Assembly: GCA_046341775.1 (NCBI GenBank)
Contig: JBKDQQ010000140.1
Coordinates: 1 to 57,632 of the forward strand
Direction of reading: 5' to 3'
DNA: 57,632 bases
Source: SXXH01 sp041165735
Lineage (GTDB): Bacteria > Planctomycetota > UBA1135 > GCA-002686595
Positions 34,679 to 43,691 of this stretch are shown one piece after another. The position numbers and the translations under genes are program-made. How positions within the stretch are numbered: position 1 is the first letter of the stretch; every line of letters begins with the position of its first letter. The notes under the pieces are model-generated. The model was not told where the DNA came from and made no database searches. It was given only the letters and a program-made list of their open reading frames with translations.

Positions 34679-36081
34679 ACGACACGAAGCTCTTCTTGAT
34701 CCTCGCCGCCTCCGGCGTGCTAGCGGCCGCCGGGCTGGGCTTCGGCGCCTGGAGCCAGGCCGAATCCGTCGAGCAGGCCATGGCGCGCGCCGCCGGCCTG
34801 CGCGCCGAGGTGCAGGCCGCGGAGAAGCAACTGAAGAAGTCGCGCCAGGTCGAGGACGAGGTGCTGGTCCTGCGCGCGCTCTCCGAGGAGATGAAGCGCG
34901 TGCTGCCGGACGAGGACGACGTCAACAACCTCGTGCGCACGCTGAACCAGTTCTCCGAGGACGCGAAGGTGCGCATCTCCGGACTGAAGAAGAAGAACAC
35001 CGACGTCAATGGCGCGCGGAAGAAGGCGGTGGACTTCGATCGCGTGGCGTACACGCTCACGCTGGAGGGCGACACCTTCCAGTTGCTGTCCTTCCTGGAC
35101 CTGATCGAGGGCCACAGCCGCTTCATGAACGTGCCCGTCTTCCGCCTGCAGGCCGCGCGGCGCGAGGAGATCGAGGAGACCGGCGGCGCCGCGCACTCGA
35201 TCACGCTGGATGTCGAGACCTACGCCTGGGAGCCCAAGAAGGGCGCCAAGCCGGTGCGCATCGAGGGCTCCGAGGCGCGCGAGGAGCTCCTGATCGGGGC
35301 CATCGAGCGTCGCAAGCAGCAGATCAGCGTCGACCGCCCCTCGTGGCGCGGGCAGCGCGGCCGGCGCGATCCCTTCGTGGACCCGCGCGTGCCCGCCTCG
35401 GTCGAGCTCGAGAGCGCGCTGTCCGTGCAGCGCCAAGGCGAGCTGGTCTCGACGCTCGTGGCCGCGGTCGCGGAGGTCGCGGCGAAGTCGCAGGCCTGGC
35501 GCGCGGCCGAGAACGTGATCGTCGAGATGACGGCGCGCGCCGAGTTCGAGGCGGCGTTGTCGCGGCTCGAGGGCGAGTCCCGCCTGCTCGAGGGCGACGG
35601 GAGCATCGTGTACACGCCCGCGCGGCGCAGGCTGCAGCTCGAGGTGCTCGAGCCGCTGGCGGCGCTGCGCGCCCAGCTCGATGGCGGCGCCAAGCAGCGC
35701 GGCCCGACGGAGTCGCAGTTGAAGTCGCTGCTCGCGGAGATGGAGGCGCACGCCGTCGCCGGTCGCTGGCAGGCCGCCATCGACGCGCACGACGCCGTGG
35801 CGCAGCGCATCGACGGCTTGCGCGCCGATCCGCTGCGCGGGCCGCTGGTGCTGCGCATGGCCGACCTGGCCTTCGAGGCGCGCGCGGTGGTCGACTTCGA
35901 CGCGCTCAAGCTGAAGATCGGCGCGGTCGTGATCATCGAAGGTGGAACACCCGTGGCGACCGTCAACGGCCGCTCGGTGTCGGTGGGGGACTCGATCTCC
36001 GACGAGCTGGTGGTGCACTCCATCACCGGCGACGAGGTCGAGTTCGCCTTCCGCGGAGTCGTCCTCGCGCGTCGCCTCTGA
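34675..36081 (+). CDS. PilO-PilP fusion protein
   Basis: This protein of 468 residues seems to join two platform parts. Residues 6-25 are a membrane segment, about 27-80 a coiled coil, and about 80-187 a PilO-like periplasmic domain ('FDRVAYTLTLEGDTFQLLSFLDLIEG'). Next comes RRDPFVDPR (230-238), the 'DPF' motif typical of PilP and of GspC-type linkers. Residues 240-410 are helical, and 413-468 (KIGAVVIIEGGTPVATVNGR...) look like the PilP/GspC homology-region beta domain that contacts the secretin. PilO and PilP are normally separate, PilP being a lipoprotein. The 170-residue helical stretch has no match I know. The secretin gene follows. Confidence 0.75.
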   Translation: MNDTKLFLILAASGVLAAAGLGFGAWSQAESVEQAMARAAGLRAEVQAAEKQLKKSRQVEDEVLVLRALSEEMKRVLPDEDDVNNLVRTLNQFSEDAKVRISGLKKKNTDVNGARKKAVDFDRVAYTLTLEGDTFQLLSFLDLIEGHSRFMNVPVFRLQAARREEIEETGGAAHSITLDVETYAWEPKKGAKPVRIEGSEAREELLIGAIERRKQQISVDRPSWRGQRGRRDPFVDPRVPASVELESALSVQRQGELVSTLVAAVAEVAAKSQAWRAAENVIVEMTARAEFEAALSRLEGESRLLEGDGSIVYTPARRRLQLEVLEPLAALRAQLDGGAKQRGPTESQLKSLLAEMEAHAVAGRWQAAIDAHDAVAQRIDGLRADPLRGPLVLRMADLAFEARAVVDFDALKLKIGAVVIIEGGTPVATVNGRSVSVGDSISDELVVHSITGDEVEFAFRGVVLARRL

Positions 36082-36157
36082 GGGGGAGGCGGGCGCGGGG
36101 TTCCAGACGGGATGCGAGGCGGGTCGGAGGGGCCCGCGAAAGAGGGAGAAGCAAGCG

Positions 36158-38185
36158 ATGAAATCCATGTACCGGGCGGTCGCGCTCTGCGCGCTGTCCT
36201 TCCTGTCCGCACCATCCTTCGCGCAGGCCCCGAGCCTTGACGCGCGGGTCGACCTGCGCATCGCCGATCGCGGCCTGGAGGACGTGGTGTCCTTCCTGCG
36301 CCAGCGTTCGGGCGCCAACATCGTCGTGCTCGACGCGGCCGCGGACGAGGGCAACCTCGCGCGCGCCAAGGTGAGCATCGAGCTCTCCGACGTGCCGTGG
36401 CGCGACGCGCTCGAGCTCGTCGCCGAGAAGGTCGGCGCCATCGTCGAGGAGCGCAAGGGCGGCGTGCTGGCGCTGACGCGGCCCTACAAGGTCGGCTTCA
36501 TCAGCAACGACGAGAACATCCGCGACGTCATCGACGCCATCGCCAAGGCGGCCAACGCCAACGTCGTCGTGGGCAAGGAGGTGGCCGGCACTGTGTCGGT
36601 GCGCTTCAGCAACGTGCCCTGGCGCGAGGCGCTCGAGGTCACGGCCAAGACGCTCGGCTACGTCGTCGTCGAGGAGCGCTACGGCGTGCTGCGCGTCGTC
36701 GATCCGCGCACGCTCGAGGAGCAGATGGAGACGCGCACCTACCAGTTGCGCTACTTGCGCCCGAAGAGCCTGTACAAGCCCGTGATCAAGTCCGAGTTCG
36801 TCGAGAAGAGCGGCGGCAAGGGCGCCGCCCAGGCGGGCGCGGCCGATCCGACCAAGTCCTTCTCGGTGCTGCAGGCGCTGGGCAAGGCCCTCTCGAAGAA
36901 CGGCGATCTCGACTACATCGAGACGCAGAACGTGCTCGTGCTGCGCGACACGGCGCAGGTGCACGAGCAGGTGCGCAACATGCTCGCGCGCCTCGACGTC
37001 GAGCCGCTGCAGGTGTTCTGCGACGTCAAGTTCGTCAGCACCGCCAACAGCGACGTGCTCAACCTGGGCGTGGACTACGGCGACAACGGCCCCATGGTCT
37101 CGATGACCGGCGGCCAGATCCCGATCACCTTCCCCTTCACCGAGGGGAGCGGCGGATGGGAGGACGGCATCATCTCCACGCCCGGCGGCGGCCCGTTCGC
37201 CGATCCGTCGCTGAACTTCGGCAACACGGTCACGCCCGACACGGTCTTCGGCGCGCTGTCCTTCACGCAGGTGCAGGCCACCTTGCGCCTGTTGCAGCGC
37301 GACACGCGCACGGAGGTCATGCAGGCGCCCAAGATCATCGCGCTCGACGGTTCCGAGGCCACCATCTTCGTCGGCGAGACGGTGCGCTACGCCGAGGCCA
37401 AGAGCGAGCAGGGCCAGGCCGGCGGCCTGCAGTTGTCGGTCGCCGAGGCCAGCTCCTCGCCCGTCGAGGTCGGCTTCCAACTGCTGATCCGCCCGAGCGT
37501 CGTGCCCGGCACGAAGAAGATCGTCATGGAGGTCATCCCGAAGGAGACCAGCCTCTCGGGCACGGGCAACAGCGCGCTGGCGCCTCCCGGCTTCGACGTG
37601 TTCACCGTCGGCTCCGGCGGGTCGGAGGGCTCGATCGCGCTGCCGCGCACGAGGTCCTCGACCATCGTCACCACGATGATGCTCGAGAACGGCCAGACGG
37701 CGGTGATCGGCGGCCTGACCACCGACTCCGACATCGAGACCAAGTCGAAGGTGCCGCTCCTGGGCGACATCCCGCTGGTCGGCGAGCTCTTCAAGCACGA
37801 GGCCAAGAACCGCGACCGCCGCAGCCTGATGGTCTTCATCACGCCGACGATCGTGCACAGCTCGGAGGACACCGAGATCCTGCTGCGGCAGGAGCTCGAG
37901 CGTCGCCGCACGAGCCTCAAGCAGCAACTCGACGAACTGATCGGGGCCAAGGACGCGGCCGCGCCGCAGCCCGCCGAACGGCAGGAGGGACCCGCCGGCG
38001 AGGCGCCGGCGCCGCAACCCGCCGAGCAGCCGGTCGCGCCGCCCACGCAGGACGGCGGAGCGCCCGCCACCGCGGCGACGCGCGCGGGCCGTCCGGCATC
38101 GAGCCGGGCGGCCCGCGCCGTCGTGTCCGCGCCGGAGTGGCCTGGCGCCGGCTTTGTCATGAATTTTTGCGCTTTGTCCTTCTAG
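36158..38185 (+). CDS. pilQ: secretin of type IV pilus/type II secretion system
   Basis: An outer-membrane secretin of 675 residues with a signal peptide (1-22, cleavage near SFA-QA). Two similar STN/AMIN-like repeats follow (about 29-107 and 112-182; compare VPWRDALELVAEKVGAIVEE and VPWREALEVTAKTLGYVVVE), then an N domain (about 193-290), then the beta-barrel secretin domain, ending with VPLLGDIPLVGELFKHEAK and LMVFITPTIV. The Ala/Pro/Gln-rich C-terminal tail is long (about 60 residues) and ends in a hydrophobic MNFCALSF encoded by unusually AT-rich DNA. Given the pilMNO context I call it PilQ, but a GspD role cannot be excluded. Confidence 0.9.
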   Translation: MKSMYRAVALCALSFLSAPSFAQAPSLDARVDLRIADRGLEDVVSFLRQRSGANIVVLDAAADEGNLARAKVSIELSDVPWRDALELVAEKVGAIVEERKGGVLALTRPYKVGFISNDENIRDVIDAIAKAANANVVVGKEVAGTVSVRFSNVPWREALEVTAKTLGYVVVEERYGVLRVVDPRTLEEQMETRTYQLRYLRPKSLYKPVIKSEFVEKSGGKGAAQAGAADPTKSFSVLQALGKALSKNGDLDYIETQNVLVLRDTAQVHEQVRNMLARLDVEPLQVFCDVKFVSTANSDVLNLGVDYGDNGPMVSMTGGQIPITFPFTEGSGGWEDGIISTPGGGPFADPSLNFGNTVTPDTVFGALSFTQVQATLRLLQRDTRTEVMQAPKIIALDGSEATIFVGETVRYAEAKSEQGQAGGLQLSVAEASSSPVEVGFQLLIRPSVVPGTKKIVMEVIPKETSLSGTGNSALAPPGFDVFTVGSGGSEGSIALPRTRSSTIVTTMMLENGQTAVIGGLTTDSDIETKSKVPLLGDIPLVGELFKHEAKNRDRRSLMVFITPTIVHSSEDTEILLRQELERRRTSLKQQLDELIGAKDAAAPQPAERQEGPAGEAPAPQPAEQPVAPPTQDGGAPATAATRAGRPASSRAARAVVSAPEWPGAGFVMNFCALSF

Positions 38186-38613
38186 AGGCGCCGCGCGCAA
38201 GCCAAAGTACTCCCGTGCCGATAGGTGGCTCGGGGTTCGTCCCCGCGCGTCCTCTCGCGCCGACCGTACACACCAGCGCCCGGATCCGGAGTCGTTCCGA
38301 CCAGGTTCGTCCCGGAGACAAGTGCTGGATCCTCCGTTCACCGTGCCCCGTTCGCCCGGCGGCACTCGACCAGCGCGCGCCGCATGCCGGCGCGCCACAA
38401 CCAAAGAAGCAGGACGCTGCTCCAAGGAGCGCCACCTGCCCCCCTCCGCCTCCTCCGGCGGCGCGGCCCGCACGGGCCCGCACGAGCGAGGACCGCCGCC
38501 GGCCCCGAGGGGCCGGACCGCGCGGCGCGACGGGGCGCAGCTGGAAACGCGCGACGCGCCATGCGCCGCGCGCTCCGCGGCAGGGCGACGCGGCCTGTCA
38601 AGTTGATTTGACA
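38186..38613. other. 428-bp spacer secretin-rng with terminal inverted repeat
   Basis: No gene was recognised. The last 18 bases (38596-38613) are the inverted repeat TGTCAAGTTGATTTGACA, directly joined to the rng ATG. The same design (TGTCA-x-G-xxx-ATTTGACA) is found before obgE at 42515-42532. It may be an operator, or an RNA hairpin that occludes the start codon. Confidence 0.5.
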
Positions 38614-41325
38614 ATGAACCACGATCGCGATCCCGAGGAAGTCGGGAGCGTTGGGCGCCCCGTCGAGGACGAGGGCTCCTTCAAGGAACAATCCGGCGGC
38701 GCTGGACGATCCGGCGGCGACTTCGCCGACGAATCCGCCTCCGCCACCGGCGAGTCCGGGCGCGAGCCGGGCGGGGAATCCGAACCGGCCATTGGCGACG
38801 CCGATGCGGGTGCCGAGGGCGCCGATGCCGGCGCGGAAGCGGCGTCCGGCGAAGACGCGCACGCGCCCGGCCAGCGTCGGCGCGGACGGCGCGGTGGCCG
38901 ACCCCGGCGCGGACGGCGCGCGGCGCATGGCGCGGAGGACGCGCAGGCGGAGGACGCGGAAGGTGAAGGCGCCGCGCTGGACGGCCCCGCGGTGGTCGAC
39001 GCGCCGCTCGACGACGAGGATCCGCCGCTCGGCGACGCGCGTGGCCCCGGTCGCGCCGACGAGGGTGGCGCGGCGGAGGCCGACGGCGACGAGATCGTCG
39101 TGCGCTCCGACGCCGAGGGTCGCGGCAAGCGCCGCCGCCGCGGGCGTCGTGGCGGCCGCGGTCGCGCGGGCAAGGACGACAAGTCCGCGGTCGTGGCGCC
39201 TGGCGAGTCGCAGGCCGACGCGCCCGCCCGTCGACAGGCTCGCGGCGGAGTGCCGCGCGAGTTGGATGCGTGGGTGCTCGACGAGGAAGGCGACGAGGTC
39301 GTCGTCGACGCCGAACGCGCCTCCACCGCGCGCGTCGCGTCCACCAGCGAGGCCGCGCGCCCCGAGGGCGACGAGCCGTACGACAAGGACGGCAAGCGCC
39401 GGCGTCGCGGCGGTCGCCGCGGTCGCGGACGCACGCGCGCCTTGGCGCAGCGCGCCCGCGACGACGGTCCGGCCGAGGTCGAGGCGCTGCCGGGCGAGGA
39501 GCTCGACCTGCCGTTCCTGCCCGAATTGCCCGACGAGGCCGAACTGCTCGACTCGGGGCTCGTGCCTTCCGAGGTGGCGGCCGCGTCCGAGGGCGAGCGC
39601 AAGCGTTCGCGCCGCAAGAAGGTCGTGGAGGAGCGCGACGACGCCGACGAGGCGGTGCAGGTGCCCGAATCCGAGCGCCGCGCGACGATCCTCGTCAACG
39701 CTTCCGATCCCGAGGAGCAGCGCGTGGCCGTGGTGGAAGGCGAGCGCATCGTCGACTTCCAGATGACGGTCAAGGACCACGACAGCCTCGTCAACGACAT
39801 CTACCGCGGGCGAGTGGTCAACCTGGAGCCGGCCATCGGCGCCGCCTTCATCGACTTCGGCGAGGGCCGCAACGGCTTCCTCCACACCTCGGACGTGCTC
39901 TCGGCCTACGGTGACAAGGACTTCGACCTCGCCAAGCTGCTGCACATCAAGGTCGATCCCGACGAGTGGAGCGGCTCGGGCGGCGAGCTCGAGGACGACA
40001 AGGACTCGGGCGGCAAGGAGCCGCGCAAGAAGGACAAGGGGGCGCGCGACAAGGGGCGCTTCCGCGCGCGGCCGCGCCTGCCGATCACGGACCTGCTGAA
40101 GAAGGGCCAGCAGGTCGTGGTGCAGGTCACGAAGGACGCGATCGGCGACAAGGGGCCGACGCTGACGACCTACATCTCGATCCCCGGCCGCTACCTCGTG
40201 CTGATGCCTTCGATGTCGCGCACGGGGGTGTCGCGCAAGATCGAGGACGAGAAGGAGCGGCGCCGGCTCAAGCGCATCCTGCAATCGCTCGAGCTGCCCG
40301 AGGGCATGGGCGTCATCGTGCGCACCGCCGGCGTGGGCCACTCGAAGGCCGAGATCAAGCGCGACCTCGACTACTTGAAGAACCAGTGGGAGGCGCTGTC
40401 GCGCCAGCTGGTCGCCGGGCACGGGCCTTCGGTGCTGTACCGCGAGAGCGACGTCGCCATCCGCACGATGCGCGACCTCTACACGCCGCGCACCAAGGAG
40501 GTCGTCGTCGACGACTACGAAGTGCACCGCCACCTCGTGGAGTTCACCGAGAAGCTGATGCCCGAGGAGGTCTCGCGCGTCAAGCTGCACGAAGGGCACA
40601 AGCCGCTCTTCCAGTCGCAGGCCATCGAGCCCGACTTCGAGAAGATGTTCGCGCGCCGCGTCGAGCTGCCCTCCGGCGGCTCGGTGGTCTTCGACCAGGC
40701 CGAGGCCCTCGTCGCCATCGACGTGAACTCGGGCCGCACGCGCGGCGACGGCTTCGACTTCGAGGAGATCGCCCTCAAGACGAATCTCGAGGCGGCGCCG
40801 GAGATCGCCCGCCAGATCCGCTTGCGCGACTTGGGCGGGATCATCGTCGTCGACTTCATCGACATGATGAAGAACTCCTCGATCAAGAAGGTCGAGGGCG
40901 CCTTCGCCGAGGCACTCAGCCACGATCGCGCGCGCGTCAAGCTCGGCCGCATCTCGCAGTTCGGCCTGCTGGAGATGACGCGCCAGCGCCTGGGCCCCGG
41001 CCTCGCCAAGAAGGTCTTCCACGCGTGTCCGCGCTGTCGCGGCACGGGACGCCTGCGCACGATCAACTCGCGCGCGGCGGCCATCCTGCGGCGGCTCGCC
41101 TCGGCCATGACGCTGAAGGGCTTCCAGACCGTGGAGGTCAAGGCGCACCCGGAGGTCATCGCGTACCTCAAGGAGTCGTGCCACGACCACCTGCGCGGGA
41201 TGGAGTACCGCTTCCAGCGCGACATCCGCCTGGTCGTCTCGCCCGAGCAGGTCGAGGACTCGGTGCTGCGCTACCTGCGCACGGACGGCAAGGAAGTCCG
41301 ACCCGGCGGACGCCGCAAGCGCTGA
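38614..41325 (+). CDS. rng: ribonuclease E/G with long N-terminal extension
   Basis: An endoribonuclease of 903 residues for rRNA maturation and mRNA decay. The conserved catalytic half begins only at about residue 350 (RRATILVNASDPEEQRVAVVEG). The S1 domain carries a charged insertion (about 445-480, Lys/Asp/Glu/Arg-rich). The metal-binding acidic residues lie in VAIDVNSGR (D703) and VDFIDM (D747, D750), and the zinc-link is CPRCRGTG (C805, C808). The first 350 residues are low-complexity: acidic stretches alternating with Arg/Gly-rich runs (GQRRRGRRGGRPRRGRRA and similar). In E. coli RNase E such regions are C-terminal and form the degradosome scaffold. The ATG directly follows an inverted repeat. 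Confidence 0.93.
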   Translation: MNHDRDPEEVGSVGRPVEDEGSFKEQSGGAGRSGGDFADESASATGESGREPGGESEPAIGDADAGAEGADAGAEAASGEDAHAPGQRRRGRRGGRPRRGRRAAHGAEDAQAEDAEGEGAALDGPAVVDAPLDDEDPPLGDARGPGRADEGGAAEADGDEIVVRSDAEGRGKRRRRGRRGGRGRAGKDDKSAVVAPGESQADAPARRQARGGVPRELDAWVLDEEGDEVVVDAERASTARVASTSEAARPEGDEPYDKDGKRRRRGGRRGRGRTRALAQRARDDGPAEVEALPGEELDLPFLPELPDEAELLDSGLVPSEVAAASEGERKRSRRKKVVEERDDADEAVQVPESERRATILVNASDPEEQRVAVVEGERIVDFQMTVKDHDSLVNDIYRGRVVNLEPAIGAAFIDFGEGRNGFLHTSDVLSAYGDKDFDLAKLLHIKVDPDEWSGSGGELEDDKDSGGKEPRKKDKGARDKGRFRARPRLPITDLLKKGQQVVVQVTKDAIGDKGPTLTTYISIPGRYLVLMPSMSRTGVSRKIEDEKERRRLKRILQSLELPEGMGVIVRTAGVGHSKAEIKRDLDYLKNQWEALSRQLVAGHGPSVLYRESDVAIRTMRDLYTPRTKEVVVDDYEVHRHLVEFTEKLMPEEVSRVKLHEGHKPLFQSQAIEPDFEKMFARRVELPSGGSVVFDQAEALVAIDVNSGRTRGDGFDFEEIALKTNLEAAPEIARQIRLRDLGGIIVVDFIDMMKNSSIKKVEGAFAEALSHDRARVKLGRISQFGLLEMTRQRLGPGLAKKVFHACPRCRGTGRLRTINSRAAAILRRLASAMTLKGFQTVEVKAHPEVIAYLKESCHDHLRGMEYRFQRDIRLVVSPEQVEDSVLRYLRTDGKEVRPGGRRKR

Positions 41326-41369
41326 GTCGGGCGCACGCGCAGGGCTCGCCACGGGCCCGCGATACCCAC

Positions 41370-41397
41370 GCAGCCGGCGCCCCTGGGTGCCGGCTGC
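41370..41397 (+). terminator. stem-loop terminator after rng
   Basis: A 12-bp stem, GCAGCCGGCGCC with GGTGCCGGCTGC (one G-T pair), and a 4-nt loop, 44 bp after the rng stop. It is followed by gctgctttgcag, a short T-containing run. Strong hairpin, weak U tract. Confidence 0.6.
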
Positions 41398-41696
41398 GCT
41401 GCTTTGCAGTTGCGGCTCGCCCTGCGGCGATGCCGCAAGTCATTTCGGGGCAGCGGTTTGCATCGGATTTCGTGGTGCGGGGTGGGGCGCCCGGCGCGCG
41501 GCTGGCGCTGCCGGCACCGCGCCCACTTCCGCCGCAAGCTCCTTCCCGCTAGGATGTTCGGCCCTCGAACCGGATGCGGGCCACCGCGGAATCCGGCGCG
41601 AGGAAAACCAGAACCAGAGGCGGTGCGGAGCATCCTTGCTGCGCGCCACCCGCCGTGGGAGGGACTCCACCACGGCCGCACGAAACGAGATCCAAC
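41398..41696 (+). promoter_or_regulatory. rplU promoter/leader region
   Basis: After the rng terminator lie an inverted repeat TTGCGGC/GCCGCAA (41410-41438) and a -10-like TAGGAT (41550-41555) with a poor -35. A transcript from there would have a leader of about 135 nt before the rplU GTG. L21 leaders are known regulatory RNAs in other bacteria, but no specific motif was recognised here. Confidence 0.35.
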
Positions 41697-42014
41697 GTGT
41701 ACGCGATCATCCGCGACCGCAACCAGCAGACGAAGGTGCAGCAGGGGGACGTGATCCTCTGCGACTTCAAGGGCGGCTCCAAGCCGGGCGACAAGGTCGT
41801 CTTCGAGGAAGTGCTGCTCGTCGGCGACGAAGGCAAGGTCACCATCGGCAAGCCGACGGTGAAGGGCGCCAAGGTCATGGGCGAGGTGCTCGGCAGCGCC
41901 CACGGCCCGAAGGTCATCGCCTTCCGTTTCAAGCGCCGCAAGAACGTGCGCAAGAAGCACGGCCACCGGCAGGAATACACCCAGGTCAAGATCACCGGCA
42001 TCCAAGGTTCGTGA
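41697..42014 (+). CDS. rplU: 50S ribosomal protein L21
   Basis: L21 of 105 residues from the GTG at 41697, giving MYAIIRDRNQQTKVQQGD as the N-terminus; longer in-frame starts add unconserved sequence. GKVTIGKPTVKGAKVMGEV and FKRRKNVRKKHGHRQEYT are typical. It stabilises 23S rRNA domain II. It precedes rpmA and obgE, the common order. Confidence 0.95.
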   Translation: MYAIIRDRNQQTKVQQGDVILCDFKGGSKPGDKVVFEEVLLVGDEGKVTIGKPTVKGAKVMGEVLGSAHGPKVIAFRFKRRKNVRKKHGHRQEYTQVKITGIQGS

Positions 42015-42028
42015 GGAACTGACTCCAC

Positions 42029-42280
42029 ATGGCACACAAGAAGGGTGGCGGCTCGACCAAGAACGGCCGCGACAGCAATCCGCAGTTCCGCGGCATCAAG
42101 CGCTACGGCGGCCAGAGCGTCCAGGCCGGCACGATCCTCGTCCGCCAGTGCGGCACGGTCTTCCACGCCGGACGCAACGTGGGCGTGGGCTCCGACTACA
42201 CGCTCTACGCGCTGGTCGACGGCACCGTCCGCTTCCAGTCGAACAAGAAGGTCCACATCGACCCGGTCGCCAACGGCTGA
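42029..42280 (+). CDS. rpmA: 50S ribosomal protein L27
   Basis: L27 of 83 residues, MAHKKGGGSTKNGRDSNPQ. The flexible N-terminus reaches the peptidyl transferase centre; it lacks the cleaved leader seen in Firmicutes and starts directly as in E. coli. 'QRGTKFHAG-NVG' is here RQCGTVFHAGRNVGVG. Confidence 0.97.
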   Translation: MAHKKGGGSTKNGRDSNPQFRGIKRYGGQSVQAGTILVRQCGTVFHAGRNVGVGSDYTLYALVDGTVRFQSNKKVHIDPVANG

Positions 42281-42310
42281 CCGGGCGATCCCGGCCCGCG
42301 ACGGCCGTCC

Positions 42311-42390
42311 GTGGCGTCCCTGCGGGAGCTGCATCGTCCCTCCGGGAGCTGCATCGTCCCTCCGGGGACTGCATCGTCCCTCCGGGGGCT
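42311..42390. repeat. 20-bp tandem repeat, four units
   Basis: Units of gcatcgtccctccgggagct: a degenerate copy at 42311-42330, a perfect one at 42331-42350, and two near-perfect ones at 42351-42390 that differ only in the last bases (ggact, gggct). Each unit can fold back (GGGA with TCCC). The array lies between rpmA and obgE. Confidence 0.9.
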
Positions 42391-42514
42391 GCGCGCGGCA
42401 GTCGGATGCGGGGTGCGGCGCCGAGCGAGGCCCCTCGCCTCGCGGCTTCCAAGCGGCTCGCGCTCGCGCGCGGGCCGTGCTCGTCTCGGGGACGTCGCCG
42501 CGCGCGCCCCGCGT

Positions 42515-42532
42515 GTCATGAGAATTTGACAA
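42515..42532. promoter_or_regulatory. inverted repeat upstream of obgE
   Basis: TGTCATGAGAATTTGACA has arms TGTCA/TGACA with an 8-bp centre. It matches the 18-bp element before rng at 14 of 18 positions. The TTGACA at its end could be a -35 box, but no -10 is placed correctly. The obgE ATG is 22 nt downstream. Confidence 0.45.
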
Positions 42533-42554
42533 CCCGCCGCGCGCACGCCTTCGC

Positions 42555-43565
42555 ATGTTCAAGGACGAGATCCAGTTCGAAGTGGCCGCCGGCAAGGGCG
42601 GAAACGGCGCCGTGTCGTTCCACCGCGAGAAGTTCGTGCCGCGCGGCGGCCCGGACGGGGGCGACGGGGGCGATGGCGGCGACGTGGTCCTCAAGGCCTC
42701 GCGCCACCACAACTCGTTGATCCACCTCGCCGGCAAGCGCGTTTGGCGCGCCTTGGACGGGCAGGCGGGCATGGGCCAGATGGCGTCCGGCCGCGCCGGC
42801 GCCGATCTCGTGCTCGAGGTTCCGATCGGCACGCAGGTCCACGACGCCGTGCACGGCAACTTGCTGCGCGACCTGACCACCGACGGCATGACGCTGGTCG
42901 TCGCCAAGGGTGGCAAGGGCGGACTCGGCAACGCGCGCTTCGCCACCGCGACGCGCCAGACGCCGCGCTTCTCCGGCGATGGACGGCCGGGCGAGGAGCG
43001 CGAGGTGCGCCTCGAGCTCAAGCTGTTCGCCGAGGTGGGACTCGTGGGCCTGCCCAACGCCGGCAAGTCGACCTTCCTGAAGAGCGTCACCGCCGCCACG
43101 CCGAAGATCGCCGACTACCCGTTCACGACGTTGTCGCCGCAGGTCGGCATCGCGCGGCTCTCGGACATCGACACGCTGGTGCTCGCCGACCTGCCTGGGT
43201 TGATCGAGGGCGCTTCCGAAGGCGTGGGCCTCGGGCACCGCTTCCTCAAGCATGTCGAGCGCTGCGGCGTGGTGCTGCACCTCGTCGATTGCTCGGAGGA
43301 CGCCTTGGTCGAGCCCGACGAGGCGCGGCGCGTCATCGAGCGCGAACTGGAGAACTTCGACGCGGAACTCGCGCGCAAGCCGCGGCTGCTCGTCGCCACC
43401 AAGGTCGAAGGGGAGGCCGCGCGCGAACGCGCCCTCGAGCTTGGCCGTCGCGCGGGACGCGAGGTGTTGTGCATCAGCTCCCACACGCGCGAAGGCCTGA
43501 AGGAGTTGCTCGTCGCCGCCCACCGCATGGTGCGGCAGGCCGACCTCAAGGGCGTGCCGGGCTGA
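42555..43565 (+). CDS. obgE: GTPase ObgE/CgtA
   Basis: An Obg-family GTPase of 336 residues for 50S maturation and growth control. The glycine-rich Obg domain (FVPRGGPDGGDGGDGGDVVL) and the G domain are clear: G1 GLPNAGKST, G2 DYPFTTLSPQ, G3 DLPGLIEGA. G4 reads TKVE (in LLVATKVEGE), not NKxD, so the guanine-binding Asp is replaced by Glu; G5 is CISSHTREG. The C-terminal OCT domain of Bacillus is absent. It follows rplU and rpmA. Confidence 0.94.
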   Translation: MFKDEIQFEVAAGKGGNGAVSFHREKFVPRGGPDGGDGGDGGDVVLKASRHHNSLIHLAGKRVWRALDGQAGMGQMASGRAGADLVLEVPIGTQVHDAVHGNLLRDLTTDGMTLVVAKGGKGGLGNARFATATRQTPRFSGDGRPGEEREVRLELKLFAEVGLVGLPNAGKSTFLKSVTAATPKIADYPFTTLSPQVGIARLSDIDTLVLADLPGLIEGASEGVGLGHRFLKHVERCGVVLHLVDCSEDALVEPDEARRVIERELENFDAELARKPRLLVATKVEGEAARERALELGRRAGREVLCISSHTREGLKELLVAAHRMVRQADLKGVPG

Positions 43566-43691
43566 CTTGGGCCGCCTGCCGCGCCCGACGCGCGGCGGCG
43601 GATTCCGCCCCCCCTCGGCGGGCGATCCCGCGCCCGGGGTCAGGATGGGGGCCGCGCGTGGCCGATATCTGGTCGTCCGGCGCCACGCGCC

